Assembly (NCBI RefSeq): GCF_932526225.1
Contig: NC_064045.1
Coordinates: forward strand, 4,536,498-4,600,497
Origin: Nematostella vectensis
Taxonomy: Eukaryota; Cnidaria; Anthozoa; Actiniaria; Edwardsiidae
Length of the DNA stretch: 64,000 nucleotides
Direction: 5' to 3'
Shown here piece after piece: positions 1 to 11,136 of the stretch. The stretch's first letter is position 1; each line of letters opens with the position of its first letter. The position numbers and the translations under genes were made by a program. Below the pieces are notes generated by a model. The model was not told the DNA's origin and ran no database searches. It saw only the letters and a program-made list of their open reading frames with translations.

Positions 1-721
1 GCGGGTATTTTGGAGTATCTGAGATCGTAATTGGGGGCTCTTCTGTCACATGTTATATGTTTTTAAAAAAAAGATCTCTAAAAAATGAGAAAGCTGGGGT
101 AAGCCATCATGTGGTCACCATCAAGAAGATGTTACTATAAATTGGTGTGGATGTACGTGACGGAAAAACACGACGTGACGCTTCCAATAAGCCCATTTCA
201 CATCGAATAAGACGGAGAATTTATCTGAGTACTTAGTAACTTATAGCAAACAAAATATGAAGTGCGACTTTTTTTTAATTGATGCGACTTTTTGTAAAGT
301 GTCATTGAAATTTGAGCTTTTCGTCCCTGAACTGATACACATTGCAATGGTGATCAAGGGAAAATTATCTTAAAAAGCCAAAATCTGGTTATGTGCACTT
401 CGACCTCATGTTATTTGTGTTTTGAAAATCAGTCCGTAAAACAAGGAACCTATAGCCATTGTAAGAAATTGTGTCTTCTCTGTCTATCTGGAATTGCGCG
501 TTTTCCAGGTTTTTTCCGTCATGTCGTGTGGATGTTGTCTATAATTGAACACAGTCTTTGAGAAGGGTCCAGTTGTTTAAGGGGAACCCCATTCATTATT
601 TTCTCTCTTCATTAGTTGCTCTTAAATTTACAAGAAATAACTGCCCCCATTCCCATCCCCTCCTGTCGTGTCGTTTTTGACGATAGGCGCGGTACTAGTG
701 TTGTTTCCCTCGCTTGTGTAG
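1..721. other. No gene recognised; probably intron of the IDO gene
   Basis: I see no exon I can defend here. The stretch ends in a 3' splice site (TAG at 719-721) that opens the first recognisable IDO exon, so most of it is probably intron sequence of that gene. The 5' part of the gene lies outside the window or in exons I could not identify. Confidence 0.4.
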
Positions 722-3157
722 GTGGCAGTCAACTTCTGCATTACCAGAAGGACTGATCTACGAAGGAGTCAGCTCTACGCCGAGACAGGTAAGTTACCAT
801 TGCTTAGTGACAACATAACCATGTAATTTGAAATTGGCCCTTTAAAGAAGGCCAATCACGCCACCATTTTATGCTCCCGCTGCCGAGCCACACAAAGATA
901 TTTTCAATAAAATATCGTCAATAATAACGTATCAGACTTCATTCGTAAATTGTTATTTTGAAGTTTCCTTGCGAATAAACCGCTGCAATGGCAAAGGAGT
1001 GGTTGATAAACATTCTTTAACAAGGCTCCGTATGTAGCTTATTGAAGTGTGATCATGTGACCGGAAGTTGCGCCTCTAAGCAGGACACCCTTGTTTGTAA
1101 CTTGACAACGGGCGCCAATCTTTAAGAAATGTGTTTTGTATTTTGATTTTCAAAGTTCCTTTTATAAGCCCGCGTGGTGGAGCAGACACGTCTACTTTGA
1201 TTTTTTGGAACAACGAAGAAAAGGCGTTTATATTTTAAGGTAAAACTTCCGGTTACATGTATTTGTTCAAACTCCCTATTGACGATAAACACAAAACTTC
1301 TTCCAGTCTCTTGTTTGGTATAGGCCAATCAATTAACAGTAGCAAGTTGCAGTTGTATTAGGGGAACTTAACGCGGTAAAACGGTTTCTTAAAATTGTTA
1401 AAATTTTCTCTTTTAATAATTACAGGTTGTTTAGAACTTGTTTTATTCTTTGTCTTGCAGTACCCAGGAGGCAGTGCGGCCGAGTCCACTGTGTTCCAGG
1501 TTCTTGACGCTTTCCTCGGCATTCGTCACCATTCCCCTTCGCGAACTTCGTTTCTAAAACTGATGCGTAAACACATGCCGCCCAAACATAACGAGTTCAT
1601 CACTGCCGTGGAGAATGGTCCGTCTGTACGCCATTACGGTAAGATGGCACACCATAGTGACAGGGAGTTCATGATTGACTTGGAAACGGGCTACTGTACG
1701 CCATTACGGTGAGAAAGCATACCACAGTGATCTCGTTATTGGCGTGGCGTCTGTACGCCATTACGGTAAATGGCTCATATAGTACATGTAATGACACATG
1801 ACACTATCTAAGCTGCCCCGTATGAATGAGAGGCACTTTCATTTTCCCAATTCGCTGTTCATCTTTCTTTGCAGTGGAGAACAGTAAAGATCAGCGGTTA
1901 CATGAGCAGTACAACGCATGCGTGACAGCCCTACAGGAATACCGCAACGCACACCTGAGCATCGTCACCAAGTGAGTCACAAAACCAAAGGTAGCCCAAT
2001 CTCAGCATTGAACCCCCACACTACCCCTTTTCCCGAATACCCGCCCCCCAAAATATACACATTTTTACGGTGATTGAGGTCGTGAGGACGGTGATTTTTT
2101 TAAATGCATGGATGTGACGAAATAGGGCAAATGGTCTCATTCGACATCCCTTGAGACACCCTTAAATCTTTTTCTCTAAGTCTTACAATAACGATTTTTA
2201 TTATTTTAAGCCCTTTCAATTCACACCGCCGTAATTTGCTACTGCGCAATGCCGAGTCACAAAAAGCATCCATTTCCATCGGCCAATTCAAGCGAGTAAC
2301 CGAGATATTTTCAATCAAATATAGTCAATAACGTGTCAGACTTCATTCGTGGATTGTTATTTTGACGCTTCCTTGCGAATAAACCGTTGTATTTTCAAAA
2401 GGAATCTCTGAGAGGGTCCCGATGATTGACCTCAAGGAAATGTATATAGAAATTACTCCATGTAAAATTTGTAAGATTTCGATTGAGACCTTTCAGTTCT
2501 GTATTCACACTCATAATTGTGAATTGCGTTGAGCACCCCGTATCTGTACTTCTAATTAAGTCTGTTAATGTAAAGCGCTATATGAACACTCGCTTTCTCT
2601 GCGATGTTTACCCTGGATTCCAGAGGCTGAATTTCCGCTTTTCCCAGGATGCTTCGCTTCGCTCGTCGTTATTCTCGCTTCACTCGAAAAATTCTCGTAG
2701 CCTCTGGCCTCCAGGGTATGCGATGTTCAGTAGCGCTATATAAACACTAGACATTCGCACTGTGCTGTCCCAGAAAAGATCCACTCTTGGAAAATTCTCA
2801 GAGGTCCCCCGGCGACTCGTCCCCACTGGAAATGTGTATTTAGAAATTACAAACTGTGCTCAATGTAAAGCTTTGATATGGACTTTTCAGCTCTGTATTC
2901 TTACCGTATTCTAGATACATCATCATACAAGCAAACAAGGACCCTGAAAACCCAAACCGCCGACTCGCCAACAAGGGCACTGGGGGCTCAGGTAGGGGAT
3001 ATGGGATATAATTATTTGGCGTTTTCATTTGTTACGGCTGCTATACAAGCTTTACGTTTTTACGTTTTAACATTATATTTTTATTGCAGATTTGGTGAAA
3101 TTTCTCCAGCGTGTGCGAGACGAAACGAAGGAATCTAAATTACCATCGACGAGCTGA
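722..3157 (+). CDS. IDO: Indoleamine 2,3-dioxygenase, C-terminal half (5 exons, 5' end not seen)
   Basis: Heme dioxygenase that opens the indole ring of tryptophan, the first step of the kynurenine pathway, in the cytosol. Exons 722-788, 1461-1638, 1875-1971, 2915-2991 and 3090-3157 all have GT/AG borders and matching phases, and end in TGA. The translation follows vertebrate IDO in order: GLIYEG, then GGSAAESTVFQVLDAFLGI, then KHMPPKH, ENGPSVR, HLSIVTKYI and KGTGGSDLVKFLQ. The His in the HLSIVTK segment corresponds to the proximal heme ligand of IDO. The C-terminus is slightly shorter than in human IDO1. The next gene is on the other strand, tail-to-tail. Exon 2 carries repeated donor sequence (separate entry). 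The choice between IDO1- and IDO2-like is not possible from this fragment. Confidence 0.9.
893..1010 (+). repeat. Dispersed repeat, copy 1
   Basis: About 115 bp that recur in diverged form at 2290-2405, sharing AGATATTTTCAAT, CAGACTTCATTCGT and TTCCTTGCGAATAAACCG. A further fragment with AGATATTTTCAAT lies near 4935. Both longer copies lie in the IDO gene introns. I do not recognise the family. Confidence 0.6.
1621..1775 (+). repeat. Three tandem copies of the IDO exon 2 end plus 5' splice site
   Basis: The sequence CTGTACGCCATTACGGT occurs at about 1624, 1694 and 1751. The first copy is the end of the exon (last base 1638) with its GTAAGA donor. Copies 1 and 2 also share about 25 bp of following intron (GCAYACCAYAGTGAY). 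Only the first donor keeps the reading frame to the next exon. Confidence 0.75.
2290..2405 (+). repeat. Dispersed repeat, copy 2
   Basis: Diverged partner of 893-1010 in IDO intron 3, with the same CAGACTTCATTCGT and TTCCTTGCGAATAAACCG blocks. Confidence 0.6.
2609..2718. mobile_element. 110-bp MITE with 9-bp target site duplication
   Basis: The element begins TACCCTGGATTCCAGAGGCT and ends with the inverted partner AGCCTCTGGCCTCCAGGGTA, so nearly 20 bp of each end pair. The direct repeat TGCGATGTT flanks it at 2600-2608 and 2719-2727. Nine-base duplications are typical of Mutator-like elements, eight-base ones of hAT. It sits in IDO intron 3 and has no coding capacity. Confidence 0.75.
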
Positions 3158-4286
3158 TAGGAACGGCGCCACTATATGCGGAGTTCGCGAGGCATATAGG
3201 AACTATGGAACCTGATAAATATTTTTTGCTTCGTTTCTTAGTCCAAGAGCGAAGCTTGTAGGCCATAAACGATGCTAAAATCCGATACTCCATAAGTTTT
3301 CATGAGCAAACGAGGACAAAAAGATTTTTATTAACAGCGTTCTTTCTGCTTTTATTAACGAGAACACGAAAATGTTGAAAAAAGGTAATATTTTATATCT
3401 TTTTAAATTCAAATCGGTAAATAAATGACAATAAAGTTTGTGTTAAATTTATTTTAGAAATAATAATTTTCTATCACACACTTTATATTCTAAATTATTG
3501 ATGATCAGTGATTAATTAATAAACGGCCTTACTCAAGAACCTAGATATGCTCGATGACCTAGCGTTCTTGGTGGGCTCGATAAACGTCCGAAGGGGTTTG
3601 GCTTGTGCCACGGTATATTTAAACATCTATCATTTGAGATGGAAGCTATCCTGAACCGTTCTATTCATCCCTCGGTATTTCTCCTTGTACACCTTTGTAA
3701 ATGGCAAATGTCTATTGGCAAATGGCAGTTCTACGAACGAAGGGTATCATGGGTCTAATCATATTTCAACCAAATGTAGGATAATCTGGATCAATAAAAC
3801 AATAATCCATTAAAGGCCATCGATATGTGGCTCTGGCATCGCTGGAGTTCATTGTTAACCTTTAAGTTTGCGAATTATTAGTACCCATAAGAACCTTTCG
3901 GACTTGGAGTTGCCATGTGTACTGACAACGTTATTTGAATTCGGTATATATTTTGACTTTAAACCCTAGTATGACCAATGGAAGGCTTTAAATTCCATGC
4001 GTAAACAAACGTGTAACAGATAGCCTTGCCCTCTAAAACGGTTTGGTAATCGGCAGCCTAAGACCTAGGCGTGTATCGAGAGCGCCGGGCTGGCTTCCCT
4101 CCCCTTAGGGAATGTACCTTCTCTCCTCTGCAGTTCCCTTTCCTCGTTTCCTGGCCGGAACGTACACAAACTTTCTAAACTTCCAAAACCATATTGGAAA
4201 CAGGGAACGTGTTGGTACTATTCGAAAAGATTAATATCAAAAATATATATTCAATAGCATTATCGCATCATAATTCATATTAATAT
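3158..4286. other. Intergenic or 3' flanking DNA between IDO and the OLD-like gene
   Basis: No coding exon recognised. AATAAA-like poly(A) signals near 3420-3436 on the plus strand could end the IDO transcript. A further 3' exon of the minus-strand gene may lie here, because that gene has a possible donor near 4340 before its stop, but I could not identify one. Confidence 0.4.
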
Positions 4287-7200
4287 CTATGAAATCTTTT
4301 CTAGAGTTTCTTTGAAGAATCGTATAATAAAATAAATACACCTCAAAATTTCTAGATTCGGTCCCTTGCTCGCCTCCTTGTCCTTCGGGTTCTTAATCAG
4401 GAGCTTGCGCGGGTCAATGAGTGACAAGATAAATGACTTAATCTCCTCGGAAAGCATATCTGGCCAGAGCTTCTTCCCGAACTGGGCTTTGGTAAGCCTA
4501 ACTGCGTCCTCTATCTCCCCTCCCATGGGCCACCAAGCGAAAATATAGTGATTCTGTTCGTAAAAACGAATCACTTCCCCCACAGTTCGCAGCGAGCGTA
4601 GTTTCGCCAACTGCGCATGCTCGGTCTCATCGATTGCTTTAGACGCTGGCGCCTCCTCCTCATCTACGAGTTTCGCTTTCGCGTGTGGGATACTTGCGGA
4701 GTACCAGTCTCCCTCGGCTCTTTCGAACTGGGACTGGATGGAGTTTTCACGGGAGTTGGGTACGATTGCGTCTAGGTCGCATATGATGGCGTACGGTATG
4801 TGAAGATCGCGGCAAATGGCGGCGCCTTTCCATAGATTCATCTTACCGCCAACACTTAAAACCTTGAAAACAAAAAAGGCATTAAGGCCAACTTTAACGC
4901 AATTTTCACTCCCAGCATCCATTTCCATTAGTAACAGAGATATTTTCAATGAAAGATGAATGATAGGACCCTGTCGCCAAGTACAGGCCCGTACCCAGTG
5001 GGGGGGGGGGGGGGGGGGGGGGCGGGGGGGGCGGCCCCCAACAACGGCCGTGTTAACAAAACTCGGATCTCGCTCCCCCCACCCCCCCCCCCCCCATGAA
5101 AAAAGTATTCGGATGTTTTTGAAAACAAAGTTGCCTCCCCATGCTCCCTGTCCGAGTTTTTCGAAGAAGGTCTCCAGACTGAAGATTTCTTAAAACCTTA
5201 GTTTTCGTATACAGTGATTTTCGAATGGTTGGCGTCACTGGTGTTTTTTTTTAATTTTTATTTTTGGAGGGTTTATTTCGAAACTTTCTTGTAAATAAAA
5301 ATGCTTATTTTGTCATCCTTTCAGCTTATTTTGTCATCCTTTCAGCTTATTTTGTCATCCTTTCAGCTTATTTTGTCATCCTTTCAGCCATAAAGAGAAA
5401 AGACAAATAACTCCGCGCCGCCCTGGTCCGAGGATGTTTTAAAGCTCACAACTTTGTTACAAATTTGGCAACATTGATCTGTTTCTTTGCTAAAGGCTTG
5501 TTCCCATGGCAAAAACTTTTCAGCCTACTTTCAATTTGATGAACTGAAATTTGATGTTAACAAACGAATTTAGACCGGGAAGTTTCTTGACGGACGTTAT
5601 ACACACACAATAAAGCACACCGAGCGCATTTTTACGGGCTTCTGTTGCTTTCTAATTTGTTTTATCTGGTTCTCGATAACCAACTCAGAGAAAAGGGCAG
5701 TCTTCCCAGAAAACCCTGCGCTCTTATTAACAGTCCAACAGGGTACCCATCAACACACCTTGCAACTCCGCACAGCTTCTTGTATCATGCCAAGTTCCTC
5801 CGCGGTATAGTACTTGCGCTCATACGCGGGATCCTGCAGCAGTTTCTGCACATATGCGTCATTCCCCCTGTGGGAGGGGGTGGGGGATGGACTTCGACTC
5901 CGAGGGGGTGTCCAGTCGGGGGATAACGACCTATTACTATCTTCGTTTGAAAACGATCGCTCCGCCCGCTCAACTTGAAGGGCTTTAAATAGCGCGCCAC
6001 GCCCCTCGTCAAAGAGCCCTAGTAACGCCTCGATGAATCGCTTGTCGCTCTCGCCTTCCACCCAAATGATGTGACGGCTGAAGAAGATCTCACGCACTTC
6101 CGGTGCACCTGTGTCACGCAAGGATAAATAACGTGTCACGGCATGCTCCAATACTTGAACACAAAACAGGACAGAAGCTTAGTGAGCTATATCTAAAATA
6201 CTAAGCTAGTTTTACCGTAAAATAATCGGCGGTAATACGCAGTTTTTATCTTACCAGGCAGAAACAAGTTGATGTGCAAGTTGACGTTTTTAACGTTTTG
6301 CTTCCTAGTGAGACTAACCTTAAAAGACCAATAAATATTCTAGCGCATTCTACCACGATCCACCCAATTTAAAACGTCATTATCGCGCCACATTATTCTA
6401 CCACTCCCTATTGCATGAAATCTCGTTACATCTTGCCTGCGTTTTCTCGTTTTCTTAGCCAATTGAAAGTTCAACCCGAAATACGCATCACTATCCCGAA
6501 CCCTCCTTATAGTCCAACTCCACTCAACGTAGCATTATCCCCACAATTACCCTCCCGTCCTCACCCCTGCCACCAACCTCTACCCGTATCACAACCATTA
6601 TCCCCCTTTTATGTCCCCTTCACCCTAGCCGCCATGGTACGAATACCCGCTTTTAACCAAAAACCCGAAATACGCACCTATAAAAAGTAGCTCTCTCTCG
6701 GAGTACCTCGCGGTGACGCGACGTATCTGACAGTAGCCATCAGGCAACAGCTGAAACCTCCAGATTAGCGTGATCCTATCACAATCCAGCAGCTCTGGCG
6801 AGTGGGTTGTTGCTATGATGCACTTGCGCCTGCGCACTGACTCACGCATCAGGATATTGCGCAATCTGCGGGTCTGTAACGGGTGCATCCCGCGGGTCGG
6901 CTCATCCAGGATCACGTTACGCGTGCTTGGTTTTACCAACAAGGCGGCGATGATGAATGCGCTGAATAAACCTTCTGGGATGCGACGCATGACGCGCTTT
7001 GTTTTATTGTCCATGACCTGGAAGACATCTTCACCCTTGGGGGTCTCAAAAGTGATGGACTTATCGCCGATGATCTCGTGGAACAAGGGGTGTATCTCAG
7101 TAACAGACTCGTCAGGAAAATCATGCAGTAGCTCAGCCACTATGATTTTCTTCAGCTCATGGTAATTTGACCAAGCAAGGCCGCCATAGCTTGACTGGCG

Positions 7201-8079
7201 CCGCCATGCTGGTCTTTTTAACAGGACAGAGGCTAGCGATGATCGACAGCTGTCAATACTAGCGTGACGTAGCCTTACTCCTTCATCTGATTGGTCATGT
7301 GCTGTCATTTCCATGGAAATGTTAGATTGCATACTGGCATTACGGGGCATGTTTGAGTGGAAGAGATCATCCAAGCTTGCACATGAGGTATTGGTGGAAA
7401 CCTCTCCATCGGTAATGGCTTCAGAAGCGTAAGGAACCTCTCTGCGGTTGATTAGGAATGACTTTTGAGGCACCCAGTCAGCAGGGTTCACGCCCGCAGG
7501 TAGAGGCTCATGAAACCCTGTGATAAGATGTCCGCCGGATTTTGTCGCAACAAGAATACCATCATCCATAAGAATATACAAGAACTGAGAATTAGAAATT
7601 CTATCTACTTCATTTTCTTTTCTCCTACTAGACTCTGTTGTTTGTGGTAATGACTGATGTCGATGACCAGCAAGTACCTGGATCCGTTTTGTTCCACCTC
7701 TACAATATTCAAAGATCTGGTCAAAGAATGGCGTTGGGATTTTCAGGATGTCGTCTGAAAACCAGGAACTCAGACCAGGAGATACTAACTGTGTAGCTGA
7801 TGCCTCATTGCAGTGATCACAATGTCGTATCAACTCCGCACCGTTTTTAAACTCAAATTCACAAACAACCTTGGACTCTTTACAATTATCAATCACTTCA
7901 AAGTCTGGTCCCTCCTCTTGCAAGTTACTTGCAGCTTTAATTAAGGCGACCAAGCTACTTTTTCCACTGGCATTCTCACCTACAAAGGTGTAGAAGTTGC
8001 AGCCATCTCTTCCCATGAAGTCTAACTCATGTCTGCCTTTGAATATCACATAATTTTCTACCACCACACGCCGCAACAT
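4287..8079 (-). CDS. OLD-family protein: AAA/ABC-type ATPase fused to TOPRIM nuclease domain
   Basis: Three exons on the minus strand: 8079-6678, 6153-5759 and 4862-4287, in phase, giving 790 residues. The N-terminal ATPase has Walker A GENASGKS (residues 34-41), an ABC-signature-like PEGLFSAF region, Walker B NVILDEPTRGMHP and a switch His in IIATTHSPELL. A TOPRIM domain follows, with the acidic motif VEGESD (E500, D504), then GGK (604-606) and CDLD (D628, D630). This order of motifs defines bacterial and viral OLD/Gabija GajA-type nucleases, which bind ATP and cut DNA with metal ions. A Ser/Pro/Arg-rich insert sits between the TOPRIM motifs. The start chosen is the Met directly before the first ATPase strand. 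The last exon may splice on near 4340 instead of stopping. Its role in an animal is unknown to me. Confidence 0.82.
4999..5030 (+). repeat. Long poly-G tract
   Basis: An almost uninterrupted G run next to a CAGGCCCGTACCCAG repeat terminus at about 4984-4998, followed by a poly-C tract near 5084-5095. It lies in intron 2 of the OLD-like gene. The length of such runs is unreliable in assemblies. Confidence 0.8.
5304..5387 (+). repeat. 21-bp tandem repeat, 4 perfect copies
   Basis: The unit CTTATTTTGTCATCCTTTCA plus G is repeated four times without change. Each copy ends in a pyrimidine-rich CAG that resembles a 3' splice site on the plus strand, but the surrounding gene runs on the minus strand, so this is probably coincidence. 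Confidence 0.9.
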
Positions 8080-9439
8080 AGTGAAGTGGATTTGTCACCT
8101 GAAGAAGATAACAAACACAATCAATCCATGTGAATCAGAGTATAAAATAGCAGTAAAGATCTACTTAACCTAAATTCATAGGATGTGTGCCTAGGTAAGC
8201 TTGGCCACCAAAAAGTGAGTCATTTCTTATTATCAAATATTTTTACATATTTATGATATCCCCCACAACTAAGCTTGATTCTTATCATACATAAAAAATG
8301 TATGGCTTTGTGGCTGTACTACACTAATGACAAGGTTGCCACCAACAGTCTCTTAGAAGCATGAGACAGGGGCCGCACACCGGGATGGGGGGGGGTATAG
8401 CACTCCCCTTCAAATTTTTGAGAGAGAACAGGTAGCAAAGAACGGCACTATAGAATACATACGCCTCAATGGCTTAGATACATTTTCTTTCTCCCGAGGC
8501 ATATCTTAAAATCCAGGTTCCACTGTAGTGGGGAAACTGTTATTGCTCTAAACTTGTAAAATTGAGCTTCTAGGGAAGAAAAACACCACAGACGGACACA
8601 TTAACATCAAACTAAGTTTATTTCATGAATTAGAGAATGAATATACAACTTATAGATGTTTATTTGCATGAATTTGTATGTCCTTAGAAATCCTTGACTT
8701 ACGCGGGTGGGAGCCTTGTTTTTATGCAAAATTTTCCTCTTTTTAATTGTCACAGATACAATCGCGCATTTGCAAGATAATAAACTTGACCTTTTCAGAA
8801 TGCAAGGTTAGTAAAGGTTGACGGATAAAGAACACAAAAGGCACTTTGCCGTTCGGAAACCTCGCTCATTTTACAGGTAGATGGCAATAGGGTTTTATCT
8901 ACACATAATACGGCTTACTAGCTACGGCGGATACACCCATATAGTTATTCTAACTATCAATTTAAATAAATAATTTGTTTAGCTATTACTATAACAGCGC
9001 GTAATAATTGTTCTACAATCAACATTCACGAGGAAATCGTTTATTATTAAGCGCCATTAAAGACCAATAAATAGCTAGACTATTTTCAATTTTAGCTAAA
9101 GTAGGTTTAGATTGCTGTAGATCTATGTAGGTAGGAGATACAGTTGACTGTATTACTTGGTACTTACAGTTTGTTTATAAACAACAGTCGCCGGGTTTGG
9201 AGGTTCGACCCGGCTGCAAATGCTGGCTACACAAACCAAATCAATCTCATCATAAGTCCATCTGAACCATGTAAAATTCAATTAAAGTCTTCTGTTGTCA
9301 CATATAGTGGATTTCTGTTTGAATGTTTATGTTTTGATCTGGACTTGAGGTCGTTTCTACAGCGCAAAAGTTAGTGCTGACTACCCTTCGAAAAGGAATC
9401 TTCGATACTGAGTGACCGGGCCTGATGACGTCATTTCGG

Positions 9440-9740
9440 AGTGATTATGCGGTATTGGCCTTTTTATACGATATTGCGGTAAAAGAGCAAAAAACATGCG
9501 GTGATGCGGTTTTTTAAAACACTGCGAGATTTTGCTTTTCTAATGGCGGTATTGAGGTAAAAAAATAAAATATTGCGGTGTTAATCGTCCTGCGGTGCGC
9601 GGGATTTGCCCGTTTTACGCGTTGATCTAGCGGCAAACCTAAATGTCGGAGTGTCGCGTATGCTATTCTGCATCCTTATGTGCGGTATCCGATATTTTTA
9701 TTGATTTTTTATGCGGCATTGCGGTAATTAGACCCCACCA
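9440..9740 (+). repeat. GCGGTATTGCGGT-rich dispersed repeat
   Basis: Irregular copies of ATGCGGTATTG, ATTGCGGTAA and GATGCGGT. Related stretches lie at about 50930-50990 and 63315-63410. The family is not recognised. Confidence 0.5.
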
Positions 9741-10026
9741 ACGTGTCCCCCCTAAAAGAAAATACATGATGACGACATTTTATATTTTAGCTTTTATTGC
9801 CAATATTGTTTTATATAAAAAGAGCAAATACATCATGATAAAATAATGCATAATGGTATTGCATAATTGGCAAATACAACAGCCATAAATGAGCAGCACT
9901 TGGACATCAATAAGATAAGATTGTATTACTTATTTCTTTGTTTTATACTTTCACTCTTTTTCCGAAAATAGTTGCAAATAATAATCTTATGTATCGTATA
10001 TAGAACAGAATTAATTTTATTTTGTC

Positions 10027-10189
10027 GGGGGCGGATACAGGGGGGGGGGGGATTATGTGGATATCCACCCCCACGTTTTAAGTGAAAGATCTGAGATCTA
10101 TGTGGCCTATCAAGAACCACTAGATCAGTAATATGGCATCTATTCGGCCATTATCCACCCCCCATTTTGAAATCCTGGATCTGCCCCTG
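10027..10189. mobile_element. Short MITE with GGGGCGGATCCAGG-type inverted ends
   Basis: The left end is GGGGGCGGATACAGG (10027-10041) and the right end CCTGGATCTGCCCCTG (10174-10189), an imperfect inverted pair. The same end sequence recurs alone at 10240-10255. The interior has poly-G and no coding capacity. Target duplication not certain. Confidence 0.5.
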
Positions 10190-10436
10190 TTTGTTTACTT
10201 CTATGTAAGGGCTGCTTCTCATTCTGATACAAGGCAAATCAGGGGCGGATCCAGGAGTTGTAATAAAGGAGTAAGGCCAATGCAAGTAATGGAAAAAAAG
10301 CAAGCATTACTTTATCACAGATTTGCAGCTGGAACTATTGGGACTGTCCCACCACAAGCACTGCAGTGCCAAGCCCTATCACTCAAATAATTGTTTGAAT
10401 TGTCCCTACTTCCTGATAGACTTCAACTACCCACAA

Positions 10437-10816
10437 GTGTGAATATCAGTCTTCTTACTCTGTGTCTTTTTCCTTCAAAATCACAGACACTTCCTGAAGA
10501 ACTAGAGTAATGGATGGACTTACAAAGAGTACAGCTTTCTTGGGCGGGTCCAGAATGTAGAATCAGCATTTCCAATCCAGTGCAGAAAACAAGGGTTTTT
10601 GTGGCAGATCTATTGTCATTTTGTTGGTGTGAATATCAGTCTTCTTACTCTGTGTCTTTTTCCTTCAAAATCACAGACACTTCCTGAAGAACTAGAGTAA
10701 TGGATGGACTTACAAAGAGTACAGCTTTCTTGGGCGGGTCCAGAATGTAGAATCAGCATTTCCAATCCAGTGCAGAAAACAAGGGTTTTTGTGGCAGATC
10801 TATTGTCATTTTGTTG
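10437..10816 (+). repeat. 190-bp tandem duplication
   Basis: Two nearly identical copies in direct orientation, starting GTGTGAATATCAGTCTTC at 10437 and 10627. They lie downstream of the WBP2 stop codon, possibly in its 3' UTR. The near-identity points to a recent event. Confidence 0.9.
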
Positions 10817-11136
10817 GTATTTAAAAAATAATTATCTATATCTTGAAGAAAAGTGTCTTAGATCTGTTTTTGATTTGTGCCTGGTAAGGTTGGGTATTTT
10901 CTATCAAAGGCTTGTTACATTCTGAGTGTACTCTTAATAATCTGGGATAGAGAATTCTCATCTTTCCTCAAGCCACTCCTCATGGCACTTTGCAAACTTT
11001 TTGGCACTTCAACATCATCACCTTTGTCTAGCAGTGATAGCATCCATTGGCTGTTTAGGTTTTAGATACTGCAGTGGGAACTGCATCTCAAAGGGATTTG
11101 CGCTATGTACACTGGTTATATTTCTTGTTTCTTCAT

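Larger units (their letters stand above)
8080..11136. other. Intergenic DNA with small repeats
   Basis: No gene recognised between the 5' end of the OLD-like gene and the 3' end of WBP2. It holds a GCGGTATTGCGGT-rich stretch (9440-9740), a MITE (10027-10189), a second GGGGCGGATCCAGG end at 10240-10255 and a 190-bp tandem duplication (10437-10816). The promoter of the OLD-like gene must lie just above 8079; I see no clear TATA box. The last part is probably the 3' UTR region of WBP2. Confidence 0.5.

Noticed and set aside
6415-6690. Pro-rich plus-strand frame of 91 residues
   Set aside because: Overlaps the intron 1 and exon 1 border of the minus-strand OLD-like gene; composition is low-complexity.
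9195-9225. tRNA B-box-like GGTTCGACCC
   Set aside because: No A-box at the right distance and no cloverleaf. The same holds for GGTTCGATTCC near 62716.
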